DNA of 64,000 nucleotides from Topomyia yanbarensis. Its lineage: Eukaryota; Arthropoda; Insecta; Diptera; Culicidae. Below the pieces are notes generated by a model, which was given only the letters and a program-made list of their open reading frames with translations, was not told the origin of the DNA and ran no database searches. This document shows positions 43,215-54,964 of this stretch, piece after piece. The position numbers and the translations under genes are program-made. Each line of letters starts with the position of its first letter. The first letter of the stretch is position 1. The stretch is taken from NCBI RefSeq assembly GCF_030247195.1, contig NC_080671.1, forward strand, positions 5,360,501 through 5,424,500, written 5' to 3'.

Positions 43215-43689
43215 TTGACCAAGCATAAGTCTCCGATAAAAAATCAAATTTGTATTCCGTATTCCTATTTTTAAGATAGTTGTAATTTATACTCTTTGTT
43301 AAAACTATTGTCACCCATCTTGTAAATAGAATTGTATCCCTAGTTTTAAAACATCTGTGAAATTTCTCATAAATATTTAGTCCCCCTTTTGTGTACCAAA
43401 CTATGTTGCTAGTTTTAAGATAACTGTAAAATATTTTGAAAAAAACTATTACTATTGAATTCCTTGTTTTAAAATTTTTCATGAAAAAAAAATCTTTTGC
43501 CCCCTCTATTGTATACAGAATCTTATTTCTAGTCTTAAGATAGCTATAAATTCTACTATTTTATAAAAAAAATATATTTCAACATTGTAACCTCCTTGTT
43601 TTAAGATGTCCAAAATGTAAAAACAAAAGAATTTGACACCGCCAAGCTAACGCATTTGTGCCTATCAAGCAAACGAAATGAATAAAAAA
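43215..43689 (+). mobile_element. I-like LINE 3' fragment with 12-bp duplication
   Basis: This 475-bp piece resembles the 3' region of the I elements (CCTAGTTTTAA words, GCCAAGCTAACGCA, GAATAAAAAAA tail) but is a diverged subfamily. It is flanked by the 12-bp duplication AATTGCGAAATC (43203-43214 and 43690-43701), so it is a bona fide 5'-truncated insertion into the right arm of the 40927-43902 element. Confidence 0.85.
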
Positions 43690-45613
43690 AATTGCGAAAT
43701 CCGCGCAAAATAAGAACTGCCAAAATTCTTCAAAGTTCTTTGCATTTAAAAGGACTTAGAAATTTTTCCAGAAAAAAGTCTAAGTTCTTTGCATTCAAAA
43801 GACCTTAGAATATTTTTTCAAAAACCGCGTTAATTGGAAAATCCGCGTAAAAAAATCCTCGCAAAAAAACCGCGCAAAAAAACCGTGTAAAAAAACCTGG
43901 GTATGCTCGACATCACTAAGGTTAGATTGCAAGTGGATGGTAATATCTGATCCCCACGGCAGTGACCACCTGCCGATTGTAATTGCAATCACCACTCGTT
44001 CAAGACCTTCGGAACAAATCAATATTCCCTATGACCTCACACGAAACACAGATTGGAAGAGCTGCGCTGCTGAGATATCCAAATCTATCTATTCACCACA
44101 GGTACTTTCCCCTGAAGAAGAGTATAATTTTTGTCCAACTCGATTCTCGATACCGCAATTCAAACCCCCGAGTACCCGACGTGAACACCCAAAAACTTCT
44201 CCCAACCCGTGGTGAGACAAAGAGTGCTCAGACCTGTACACGGAGAAGGCTGCCACGCACAAAACCTTCCGGAACGACCGCTTTAGTCGCTAGCTATCGA
44301 CTGTACGCTATATTAGAAAAGCGAATGAAATTTTTTATGAAAGCCAAAAAACGCTGCTACTGGCGCTGGTTTGTCGACGGGTTGACAAAAGAAACATCGA
44401 TGAGCACTCTTTGGGGCAAGGCCCGACGTATGCGAAACCGAAACAGTACTAACGAGAGCGTGGAATATTCAAATCGTTGGATATTCGATTTCGCCAAGAA
44501 GGTTTGTCCGGATTCCGCCCTGGCACAGAAAATCTAACGCGCCGCCTCGCCTCACAATACCGCGAATGAAATACCGTATTCGATGGTGGAGTTCTCACTT
44601 GCTCTCTTGTCGTGTAACAATAAAGCTCCGGGGCCAGACAGAATCAAATTCAACTTGCTGAAAATCTGCCTGACACTGCAAAAAGGCGCTTGTTGAATTT
44701 ATTTAATAAGTTTCTTGAGGCTAACATTGTCCCACTCGATTGGAGACAAGTGAAGGTCATCGCCATCCAAAAACCAGGAAAACCAGCCTCCGACCACAAC
44801 TCGTATCGGCCGATTGCAATGCTGTCCTGTATTCGGAAGTTGTTCGAGAAAATGATCTTGTTTCGCCTCGACAATTGGGTTGAAGCAAATGGCTTACTGT
44901 CAGATACACAATTTGGCTTTCGCAAAGGCAAAGGGACGAACGATTGTCTTGCGTTGCTCTCAACTGAAATTCAAATGGCCTATGCTAGCAAAGAGCAGAT
45001 GGCATCAGTGTTCCTAGATATTAAGGGGGATTTTGATTCAGTTTCTATCAACATACTTTCAGAGAAGCTGCACCAGCATGGTCTTTCAGCAACTTTAAAC
45101 AACTTTTTACTAAACTTGTTGTCGGAAAAGCACATGCATTTTTCGCATTGTGACTTATCGACATCACGATTTAGACTTCCCCAGGGCTCATGTTTAAGCC
45201 CTCTGTTATACAATTTCTATGTCAACGACATTGATGAATGTCTTGACAATTCCTGCACGTTAAGGCAACTTGCAGACGATGGCGTGGTGTCTGTTACGGG
45301 ACCCAAAGCTGTCGATCTGCAAGGACCATTACAGAATACCTTGGACAATCTGTCTGCTTGGGCTATTAAGCTGGGTATCGAATTCTCCACGGAGAAAACT
45401 GAGCTAGTTGTATTTTCTAGGAAGCGTGAACCAGCACAACTACAGCTTCTATTAATGGGTCAAACTATCGCTCAGGTCTTCACAGTAAAATATCTAGGGG
45501 TCTGGTTCGACTCGAAAGGTGCTTGGGGATGCCATATTCGGTATCTGAAACAGAAATGCCAACAAAGGATCAACTTTCTTCGTACAATAACCGGAACATG
45601 GTGGGGTGCCCAC

Positions 45614-46503
45614 TAGAGTGGGACATGGTTATATGAAAAAAATAAAATCTGGCTCCGAGTAACTTTTTGGGTCCCATTTGGCTCCCAAAACAACTCTGCA
45701 AATTTTTAGCTCGATCGGTGAAACTATATTTTTGCGCCCACTGTTTAAAGTTTACATGGGATTTCGTATGGGGAAATTGTCTTTTGCAAATTAATTCTTC
45801 CAAGAGTCGTCCGTTACCTCCTAAAAATAAATAGATGTCTGATTTTTATAGCAAATTTGTCAAGGAAACAAAGTCTAGAAGACTGCAAAACGATCTGATA
45901 CTTGTGGAAAAAGCTATTAAGCAAAAACTGATTGATGCCCTGAAGATTGATGAAAATTTCACTTTTCATAGCATCACTGCTTTTGACGATCAAATTATAT
46001 AAAAAAATTTAACTTTCTCTTATTATGTACAAAAGAAGCCTCAATTTATCCCTCAAAACCTTGCGAAGTGGCCAAATAGTATAAATAAACGATTTGGACA
46101 CATTAAGAGAGGATTAAAACAGAATTGCGTATAATTGGACAACCAACAGCAGTGGTGCTAGAAAAAATGAATATTTTATCAATCGTCAGAGCATCAATCG
46201 GTTTCTGCTTAATAACTTTTTTCTCAAGCGTCAGATCGTTTCGTGGTTTTCGAGACTTTGTTTCTTTGCCAAATTTCCTATAAAAGCCTCATAACGATTT
46301 ATTTTTAGGAAGTAATGGGCGACTCCTGGAGGAATTATTTTGTAAAAGTTAATTTTCCCATGCAAAATCTCATGTAAACTTTAAACAGTGGGCGCAAAAA
46401 TATAGTTTAGCCGATCGATCTAAGAATTTGCACAGTTGTTCTAGGGCCCAAATGATACCTAAAAAGTTGCTCGGAGCTGGAATGTAATTTTTGTCCCACC
46501 CTA
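45614..46503. mobile_element. 890-bp palindromic hAT MITE in I copy 2
   Basis: The ends TAGAGTGGGACA and TGTCCCACCCTA are flanked by a perfect 8-bp duplication GTGCCCAC (45606-45613 and 46504-46511). Excision restores the sequence seen in copy 1 at 37003-37014. The arms are inverted for about 370 bases (TTTTTGCGCCCACTGTTTAA, AAGTTTACATG, CTTAATA). A TAG start plus an 8-bp duplication fits hAT. Confidence 0.9.
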
Positions 46504-48702
46504 GTGCCCACCCAGGAGACCTAATTAGGTTGTATCAAACAACGATACTGTCGGTAATGGAATACGGATGCTTCTGCTTTCGCTCCGCCGCGAACATACA
46601 TTTCATCAAACTCGAAAGAATTCAGTATCGTTGTTTGCGTATCGCCTTAGGGTGCATGCAGTCGACCCATACGATGAGTCTCAAAGTGCTGTCGCGCGTT
46701 CTCCCGTTGAAAAATCGATTTTGGGAACTCTCATATCGATTGCTCGTTCGATGCGATATCTTGAACCCGGTGGTGATCAAAAATTTTGAAAGGCTTGTTG
46801 AGCTCAATTCTCAGACCCGTTTCATGTCCCTGTACTTTGACTACATGGCGCAGAATATTAACCCTTCTTCTTATAATCCCAACCGTGTGCATTTCATAAA
46901 TACTTCTGAATCTACTGTTTTCTTCGACACATCCATGAAAGACGAGATTAGTGGAATTCCGGACCACATACGCCCACAAGTGGTTTCAAACATTTTTTAC
47001 AATAAATTTCGAGAAGTCGACTGTTCTAAGATGTTTTATACTGACGGATCAAATCTCGAAGGGTCCACTGGATTCGGTATTTTCAATAAAAAGTTCACCA
47101 CCTCCTACAAACTCAGTGACCCCGCTTCAGTTTACGCCGCAGAACTAGCTGCTATTCAGTATACCCTTGGAGTCATTGACACATTACCCGCAGACCATTA
47201 CTTCATCGTCTCGGATAGTCTGAGTTCTATTGACGCTATTCGCTCAATGAAACATGTAAAGCACTCCTCGTATTTTTTGGGGAAAATACGGGAGCTTTAT
47301 CTGACAAATCTTTCCAGATTACCTTGGTATGGGTCCCTTCTCATTGCTCCAATCCGGACAATGAGAAGGCGGACTCCTTAGCTAAGGCGGGTGCTTTAGA
47401 AGGTGACGTTTTTAAAAGACCAATTTGCTTCTACGAATTTTTCAGTATTACTCATCAGAGAACCCTCGAAAGTTGGCAAACTTCGTGGAGCAGTGGGGAG
47501 CTGGGAAGGTGGCTACATTCGATAGTCTCTAAGGTATCGACGAAACCTTGGTTCAAGGGGATGGATGTGGGTCGTGACTTCATTTGTGTGATGTCCCGAC
47601 TCATGGCGAACCATTACACGCTGAATGCACATCTCTGGCGTATTGGGCTCGTGGAGAGTGGTATCTGTGCTTGTGGCGACGGCTATCACGATATTGAGCA
47701 CATTGTCTGGGCGTGCACCGAGTACAGTTCCGCCAGATCTCTGCTTATGGACACCCTCCGGGCCCGAGGAAGACCACCCAACGTCCCGGTTCGAGATGTG
47801 CTGGTAAGTCGCGATGTCCTCTATATGTCCCTTATATACACCTTCATAAAAACCATCAATATAAAAATTTAACTGCCCCTTCTTATTTCCTATCATTCTC
47901 AGAAACGCTCTCTTCCACCTGTATCATACACCCACGAAGGTTTGATGGGACTCCAAGGCGACACAAAAAATCTCTGTCGAATGAGCCAACAAACACGGGA
48001 CCTACAGTACGAACATCACACGCGCAACTCGAACTCTTTTCGATCTGCATCTGAGCCGTCTGAAGGAACCCCTGCCGACTCGATGAAGAACACCCGGCCT
48101 CCCTGTACATAATTCTTCTTGATGAAGGCCATCCGAGTCTACATCTTATGCCGTTGATCTCCCGATGCCTGAAACTGAAAGTTAATAACTCTCTTCCCCG
48201 CCATCGTTGTCCACCCTGCCTCCCCTGACTCTTATACCCAGAAGTATCACCCCTTACACCCCCCCCCCCCCCCCCATTCTGTCTCTTCTAGTTCTAACTA
48301 TTATATTTTATAATCTCATTGAAAATGCCCAATTCTACTACCACAAAAAATAACTCTAATTAATCTCCCCGAATCTTTACAAAATTAAATCACGCTCTCT
48401 AGTTATACCTAGTTTTAAGATAGTTATAAAAATTGTCCCCCTTAGTTAAAACTTATTTGCTTCAATAATCTTCCTGCTAAAAAAGTCAAACCATATTGCC
48501 ATAAAAACTAAATGACCCCCCTAATCTTACGAAAATTATATTACTCCATTGTGTATATGTATAGCTACGAATACTCCTTAGTTTAATTTAAAAATCAATA
48601 TGTAATCCCCTAGTTTTAAGTAATTTGAAATGTAAAACAAACCAAGATTGGCACCTTTAAGCTAACGCAAACCTGCGTTATCAAATAAACAAATTGAATA
48701 AA

Positions 48703-49420
48703 AAAAAGGTCTTCTTCTGGACAGCAAGATCAAATCATGGATCAAATCGGATGCACGAAAATATCGACAGTTCGTCGCATTCAGGATATGAGATGCCCTG
48801 TCGCGAACAAAAGCTGGTGGATGTTCTGACCAAGTGGTCTAAACGATCGTTCCTGTCGGCATATAGCACTTGGTTAGTCGGACTGGCATTTCTGTACCGG
48901 CCAGAGAGGGACTGGCGAAGTGATGAGGATGTAAAGGCGAATGTCTTAGAAGACCTTCGAACGGCGTGCTTATTTCATAAAACGAAAACTTCAATTCAAG
49001 TCCTAGATGTGTCGAGGATTTCGAAAGGGAACGTAATAGTGAGAACCGTGGCGTGAGGAAAGTGAAAGGTCAATCGAAACACTTGGTTCTCCATCAAATT
49101 TCTTCACCCTAGCACTTTATAGTAGATAAAAGAATACGATTCCAAAATGCCTACAGGGGGATGAATTCCAGCAAGTTAAAGTGATACTGTGGAAACGAGT
49201 GCAGAGTGAAGTGTTCGAGAATGAAATCGGTATTCTGCGGCTTCTCCGCGAAAACAACAGAGAATGCAACGCGAAAATTGATAAGAGGAGTCCCTTATTA
49301 TACAAACTGTTGCCTATTTTGGACAAAAACGATATAGTGCGCGTGGAAGACCGAACAGCACCAGTTGAATTTGTACTGTTCGAGATGCGTTTCCTCATTA
49401 TATTAATGTCATTCTAGCAA
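48703..49420 (+). pseudogene. BEL/Pao pol fragment
   Basis: Shifting frames give the BEL/Pao RNase H and linker signature: KSDARKYRQFVAFRI (48750-48800), DVLTKWSKRS, AFLYRPERDWRSDEDV, then in the next block VILWKRVQSEVFENEI, SPLLYKLLPILDKNDIVRVE, and FEMRF. These are the conserved stretches between the RNase H and the integrase of BEL/Pao elements. Multiple frameshifts and stops make it a relic. It abuts the 3' tail of I copy 2, so that LINE may have inserted into it, but I could not find its other half at 40785. Confidence 0.65.
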
Positions 49421-49632
49421 GTTTGGCCTTCCACCAAGGAGGTTACGCTAGAAGCACGCACACACCATAGCGGACAAGCCTCTTAGTATACTGCTACCAT
49501 GAGTGAGTTTGTTCAATCTTTGAAAAATAGGTATGAAATCTAGTCACCAAACACTCTTCGTAGAGTCCCCGGTGCGTAGCTTTTGGTTACGATATGTGAC
49601 AATTTCTAGCGAGATATTGCACATATGATCAT
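49421..49632. repeat. Unoccupied relative of the I copy 1 insertion site
   Basis: CTAGAAGCACGCACA, CCATAGCGGACAAGCCT and TATACTGCTACCATGAGTGA run on without interruption here. At 33070-33095 and 39209-39270 the same sequence is split by the 6.1-kb I element. The repeat family is unknown; its place after BEL/Pao codons hints at BEL/Pao 3' sequence. Confidence 0.6.
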
Positions 49633-50001
49633 CTAATGACTCATGCGTAATACCATGAGTTCTGCTCTTACATCCAACATCTTTTCCCTGGAAGATTGTG
49701 CAAATGTTGGGTGATTTTTTACATTAAGCATATGCATATTAGTACCACTTAAGTATTCCATCATTTCAGTGCCTCTCAACATGATATGCGAGCTGCCCCA
49801 AATTATGTAGGGAACATTTGCATCACTGCCGATTATGAATGGAAACTCATTTCTGCCATAGTATGACAAAACCCTTTTGAAATCATCAAAAGGAAATCGT
49901 TCATTATGCAGTAAATATGCCGAACAAATGACGTATTTTCTGTTTATGCTATCAACAGTCATATTGACCGGGACAGACCTGTGACTTCGGATATAAGACA
50001 T
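49633..50001 (-). pseudogene. LINE endonuclease fragment
   Basis: A 122-codon minus-strand frame has the APE-type endonuclease motif set of R1/Jockey-like LINEs: KYVICSAYLLHNERFPFDDF, FPFIIGSDANVPYIIWGSS, RGTEMMEYLSGTNMHMLNV, PTFAQSSREKMLDVR. The metal-binding Asp and Asn (SDAN) are kept. Nothing before or after it continues the element, so it is a fragment. Confidence 0.75.
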
Positions 50002-50109
50002 GCGTCAATAGCACTATTCACAAATATACATGCTCAAGGCATTTCACGTGAATTTGTCATACCAACATAGAAGCTATGGAAGCTTTTCCTTCCTACACAA
50101 TGCGGGATA

Positions 50110-50336
50110 CACACTCAATTTGGCTCGGTAATTTCCCAACAGCTGTGAAGTCAACAAATCTAGAAACTGATATCTCAGTAAAGTGAGATTAGCTTGTTGA
50201 TTTTCGGTGAAATATTTTCCGAATCTCAGCACTCAAACGTCACTTTTACTGAAATTTCAGTAAAGAAAATTGTTTGCTGAATTTCAGCTGTTGAGATGCA
50301 AAAAAAGCTGAGATTCGGCAGAAAAAATTAAGTGTG
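50110..50336. mobile_element. 227-bp MITE flanked by TA
   Basis: CACACTCAATTT and AAATTAAGTGTG form the ends, and TA lies on both sides (50108-50109 and 50337-50338). The interior repeats CTGAGAT/ATCTCAG and CTGAAATTCAG words. TA suggests a Tc1/mariner origin. Confidence 0.55.
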
Positions 50337-50338
50337 TA

Positions 50339-51890
50339 GATTCGTAATTTCCGTTTCTTTTGTACTGTAGATTAATTTGTGCTACTCTAACCACACTGAA
50401 TCACAACACTACACATTTGATCAACAGCACTTACTGTACAGCAAGTGGATGATACCAAACATGTTGGCTTCTAATCGCCTATTGCGACCGGGCAATAGGT
50501 ATTTTTGAGTAGAATTCAGTCAGTTTATTCAGTCCTCGGCACGGAGAAACACCTAGACTTGAGAACTCCTGTTTTCAGTCACCTCTTACGACATGGGAGC
50601 AGGAGGTCAGTGCATCGATTCTTGGCTGAGAAAATTCAACCCGCCGGATGCCACATGGCCTCTATGCTGGTTTAGTTCGGAGAAAGAAAATAGACTTTTA
50701 TCAGCCTCCTACTGGACCACAGTCACATTAGCTTGCCAATGTTTCAAAACATCGGTCTCATATGCCATTCTCATTCTAATATTAGGTCCTCTATTACTAT
50801 TAAATATTACACACTCACCTCGCTTATCTGATAATCTGGCATAGTCTCCCATTTCGTAGAGTTTATCCAATTTCCATTTTGCTGTCTACGAATCGTTTAC
50901 ACTGTAACACTAAATGTGCTTTCATTAGGGAAAGACGTGTTATTTGTTCCTAGCTGGTGAAGGAAAAACAAACCCAATACCCACCAAGCGACGGTGTGAA
51001 GTATTAAAAACGAAAAACCGCATCATGTTGGCACAGTTAACCGGAACTCGGCACCAATGTCTGACTGCACAATTTTCGGCACTGTCCGGAGTCTAAATTC
51101 GCAATAAAAAAACTCGCTTGATACAAGCGACGACCTAGTTCTAGCAGCAACAAAACAAGTACCTTGGTAACAGCACCAGTGTGACAGTTATGTATTGTGT
51201 GAACCATGCGAAGCCTACTGTGACAATCTGTGGCGTAAGGCTCAAATACCGCTCCCGGTGGAGTACATGATGGCGCGCACATGTGGAGCACGAACTGGTT
51301 ACCTCCCCCTCCCCGTCCCCCCGCAGAAGGGGAAACCAACCGGATAAGAGTCACATTGCGATGAATACTTGGACCCGTGGGTGGAGGGCCATATCAACCC
51401 GGAACCAAATGGGGGTACGAATCGTTTGCGCCACGAGCGCAACGCAATTTAAAAAAACGCTATGCGGCGATGAAGACAAGAAGGGGGTCCTCCAAACTGC
51501 ACTCATTGAGCGGCATTGTTCAGCCAGTAGCCCCCTCGAGGGAAGGACAACATGCACAATGGAGGCGATTGTAGTTTTTCCGAGCAGAAATTCGTTCTTT
51601 GATGGTTTGAATATTGCATTTTGTATTCATGGGTGGATTTATTATTTTTTATTGCTTACAAAAGATAGGTAAACCGGGAGGTATTATTTCTTTTCTCTTA
51701 AATAAAACCTGGTTTTCCCGAGCCTATTGTAAGCAGGCACATTCTGTGAGTGGTGATTGGTTAAAATTGGATATAATTACAGCGAATTGCAGCCACTCTG
51801 AAAGCCGATTTTGTAAGCGAGATTTGGAGGGCCGAGTTCTGTTCAGTACAGCTATGGACTATTTTTATTCATGCTTTTTACATTTCTTAT
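50339..51890. other. Intergenic stretch with unassigned open frames
   Basis: A block at 50587-50665 (GACATGGGAGCAGGAGG, CCGGATGCCACATGGCC) matches 12866-12925. 51040-51560 is more GC-rich than its surroundings and has open frames on both strands (for example 51283-51672 plus and 51037-51354 minus), but no recognisable domain. I cannot tell whether any is real. Confidence 0.4.
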
Positions 51891-51891
51891 A

Positions 51892-52925
51892 AAAGAAATG
51901 TATAGAATTCGCTCAAACTTTCAAGATTTTTTCCGAGGCCCTGAGGGCCGAGTCTTATATACCAATCGACTCAGCTCGACGATTTGGGACAATGTCTGTG
52001 TGTGTGTGTGTCTGTGTGTGTGTATGTAACGGACAAATTCTCATTCGTGTTTCTCAGCAATGGCTGAACCGATCTTATTCAAACCAATTTTAAATGAAAG
52101 AACTAAAAAACAGTATGAACGCTATTAATTTGTTTTTGATTCTGATGTTTAGTTTTTCAGATATGAATGTTTGAATGCGTAAAAATGGCGTTTTTTGCAG
52201 TTTTTTTAAATTATCTGCCGGAATTGACAACATAGATTAACAATTTATATGTTTTTAGACAGCTTTAACGATTACCTTTCGAACAAGCTATAGATTGTTG
52301 AAATCGGACCATTATCAAAAGAGATATTTAACATTAAATGCGGACGAAAGATTTTTATCATTTCCCATTGCCAGAAATATGACCAAAAACATGTAATCTA
52401 TTATTAACGCCAAAACGGCTTATTTTAGGTTAATAGTATCTTCGGAAAATTTAATGGAGGAAATATGCTCTTTCTTTTGGTATTGTGCTTTTGCTGATTA
52501 ATCCCCCTATGAGTGAGATATTTTCACAAATTTTCTTGGAAGTGATTATAACGAAATGAAGCCTTCAGCAAATTTGTAGCTCTTACTTTTGCGAATAACT
52601 TTACTGAAGACTTCAAATATCTATTTTGAATACTTTAAAAGTTATGGCTTGTTGTTTGTGGATTACTCTTTGTCGCCTATTTATTGTTCAATATAGTAAT
52701 AATTCATTGAAATAAGCCAAACATTATTTCGATAAATCGAATTTTGTATTTCATTTTTCTATCTACAACCGCTAGAAATAATCACCGAACACTTCCAAGT
52801 TGTCTGGAAGGAACTTGATAACTTATCAGTGCAAAAATGTTCACATGTGCGAACCTTCTGACTGCAATTTTTCTCACTTATGACCATCGGATCGAACTGA
52901 AACCTTTCGGAAAATGAAAAGCGAA
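51892..52925. repeat. Dispersed (GT)n-containing repeat, type A
   Basis: It begins near TATAAAAGAAATGTATAG and carries GAGGCCCTGAGGGCCGAGTC, GACTCAGCTCGACGA, a GT microsatellite (51988-52025), then TTTCTCAGCAATGGCTGAAC and AAATGAAAG. The order of elements parallels the 55670-56372 repeat although the sequence differs. No coding. The right end is approximate. Confidence 0.5.
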
Positions 52926-53532
52926 ATAAATAACTCCAAGCAACGGCGTAGCCAAGAGAAGGTTTTGGGGTTTAACACCATACAGCCCCCCCCCCCCCCC
53001 CACCACACCAAAAAAAAAAATATTGGATTGGAGTTGAAAATTTATTGATGCAAACTGATTTAATTCAATATTACAATAACATTATCTGATCCGTAGATTG
53101 ATAACCTGTTGTTGTAAACATCATGAGGACTTTTGATAAATTGTCGGAATAGGGTCTTGATATGTAACTGATCTATTGGTCTTGATTTCACAGTTGTCTA
53201 ATAGCATCAATATCAAATTCCTGCCTGAAAAAAATTCCAATAGAAAAATCCAGAGTTCAGTAATTAATCATAATCCTCAGATTTATTTTCAAATTTTCAG
53301 CTTTTTTCCTACACAATATTAGAAAGCTTATTAAACAATTTTTCCTAATTAGTTTGTGAAAATTATAAACTATTTGAAATTTTTTAATAGTTTTATTTTT
53401 TATTTAACCGTGATTTTTTAATAAATAGTGACCATCGCTTCACAACGTAGTCTATTTTTCATGGCTTGCGGTGAGCACGATCTCTCGAATTGCTGAACTG
53501 AAAATTATGGAATAGAAATTAATTTTTAGTAT
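52926..53532. other. Intergenic AT-rich DNA
   Basis: It contains GGCGTAGCCAAGAGAAGG at 52945 and a 16-C run at 52986-53001, reminiscent of hAT ends of the CGTAGCCA type. A partner end was not found. Confidence 0.4.
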
Positions 53533-54798
53533 TCTTTACAGACCCGCTGGTGCCCTAAGATGATTTCGCTAGATTTTTAGAGCACTGTGCACTAGACTGC
53601 CCAGAAAAATGATGAATTTTTGAAAACTCAATCGGCCCACCCCTGAGTCGATTCCTAGTCCCACCAGAAGTACTTGTACCAAATTTGAAGCAAATCGGAC
53701 AAGTCTAACTACCGGACCAACGCGCCTGAAGTTTATATTGGATTTTTCAACAATTTACATGGAGAAAACTCACTAGCTCGTATTTTCGCCGCTAGGTGGC
53801 ACTGTATACATCGTATTATCACTGTAAGTGGAAATAAGAAAGATATTTTAATTATCTACAACTTTGTCGAAGACTGCTAGTAAATCCGGCTATGTTAAAA
53901 GAAGTTCTTAAACTTTTAGCGAAGTGATGTCTGAGTCAGTTTTGCATGGGGCCTAGCAGTGCATGGTTGTGTATCAGTACTCGAGTCCCGCGAACTATAT
54001 ATTTTTGTGAAATAATGATTAGATTTAGCCGAATAGTATGTTTACAAGAATTATACGACATAATACGAGTTATGTTTTGGTTAGAAAATTTTAGTTCCAC
54101 CTGTGACCGCATAGAGGGCGCCACTACTAACTTTTCATAGAAGAGAGATAGAGTATCAAGATGTTCAGAAGAAATACTGAAAAATGCCTGTTCTATAACT
54201 TTGTAGACAAATTTCTATCTCTCTCCGTTGAAAAGTTAGTGTTGGCGCCCTCTATGCGGTAACAGGTGGAACTAAAATTTTCTAATCAATGCATGACTCG
54301 TATTATTTACTATAATTCTTCTGAACATACCATTGAGCTAAACCTAACGATTATTTCACAAAAATGTTTAGTTCGTGTGAATCGAGTACTGATACACAAC
54401 CATGCACTGTTAGGCCCCATGCAAAACTGACTCAGACATCACTTCGTTAAAAGTTTAATAACTTCTTTTAACAAAGTCGGATTTACTTGCAGTCTTCGAC
54501 TAAGTTGTAGACAATTCAATTATCCTTCTTATTTTCACTTACAGTGATAATACGATGCATACAGTGCCACCTAGCGGCGAAAATGCGTGCTGGTGGGTTT
54601 TCTCCATGTAAATTGTTGAAAATTCCCATACAAACTTCAGGCCCGTTGGTCCGGTAGTTAGACTTGTCCGATTTGCTTCAAATTTGGTGCAAGTGCTCCT
54701 GGTGGGACTAGGAATCGACGCAGAGGTGGGCCGATAGGGGTCATTTTTTTCCTGTCACCCTACTGTGCACCCAGTGCATTAACGCAAGTGACGGAAGG
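53533..54798. repeat. TTAA-type MITE relic split by a hAT element
   Basis: 53533-53592 (CCGCTGGTGC, GATTTCGCTAGATTTT) and 54763-54798 (CAGTGCATTAACGC, GGAAGGTTA) together match the 1760-1875 MITE. The hAT element 53593-54762 lies between. The left TTAA end is lost. Confidence 0.6.
53593..54762. mobile_element. 1.17-kb almost fully palindromic hAT element
   Basis: The ends TAGACTGCCC and GTCACCCTA are flanked by a perfect 8-bp duplication CTGTGCAC (53585-53592 and 54763-54770). Nearly the whole element is two inverted arms of about 540-570 bases meeting near 54180 (shared GCCGCTAGGTGGCACTGTAT, CTAACTACCGGACCAACG, ATTTGAAGCAAATCGGACAA). No gene is present. A DNA this self-complementary would form a long hairpin if transcribed. 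Confidence 0.9.
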
Positions 54799-54964
54799 TT
54801 ATCGAAAAGTTTCGTGAAAATGAAAGTTCCAGTAATGATGATGATTTTCCCAAACGGTTCGTTTTCGTGAGGTTTTTATTTGTTCTTTGGCATTAGGATT
54901 AGCGATAATAATTCAAATCAAGAATACTACTGGGAAGTCACCTTTAGAAAAAGTCGATGTCGAA

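Larger units (their letters stand above)
40927..43902. mobile_element. TIR element with ACCCAGGTTTTTTTACACGG ends and nested MITEs
   Basis: The 20-base ends are perfect inverses. Arms of about 270 bases (40927-41195, and 43104-43902 less a LINE insertion) share repeated CGCGTAAAAAAACC-type words, GACTTAGAAGATTTTCGGAA and GGAAGAGACGGGT. The core contains three further inverted-repeat units (41192-41714, 41748-42760, 42793-43103). No transposase was found. A target duplication is unclear because the I sequence at the junction is also rearranged. Confidence 0.7.
40785..48702 (+). mobile_element. 5'-truncated I LINE, copy 2, with nested insertions
   Basis: It begins inside the endonuclease (CTTCTTGGAGACTTTAACTC) and ends with the poly-A-like tail at 48702. 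It is split by the TIR stack 40927-43902 and by the hAT MITE 45614-46503. ORF2 pieces remain at 44690-45613 and 46504-47872. The part before about 44580 is visibly more diverged from copy 1 than the part after it. It lacks the 3 codons around the SYMG of copy 1 (near 45174). Motif A reads IKGDFDS instead of IKGAFDS. Stops and frameshifts occur near 44214 and 47300. No target duplication was recognised. Confidence 0.85.
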
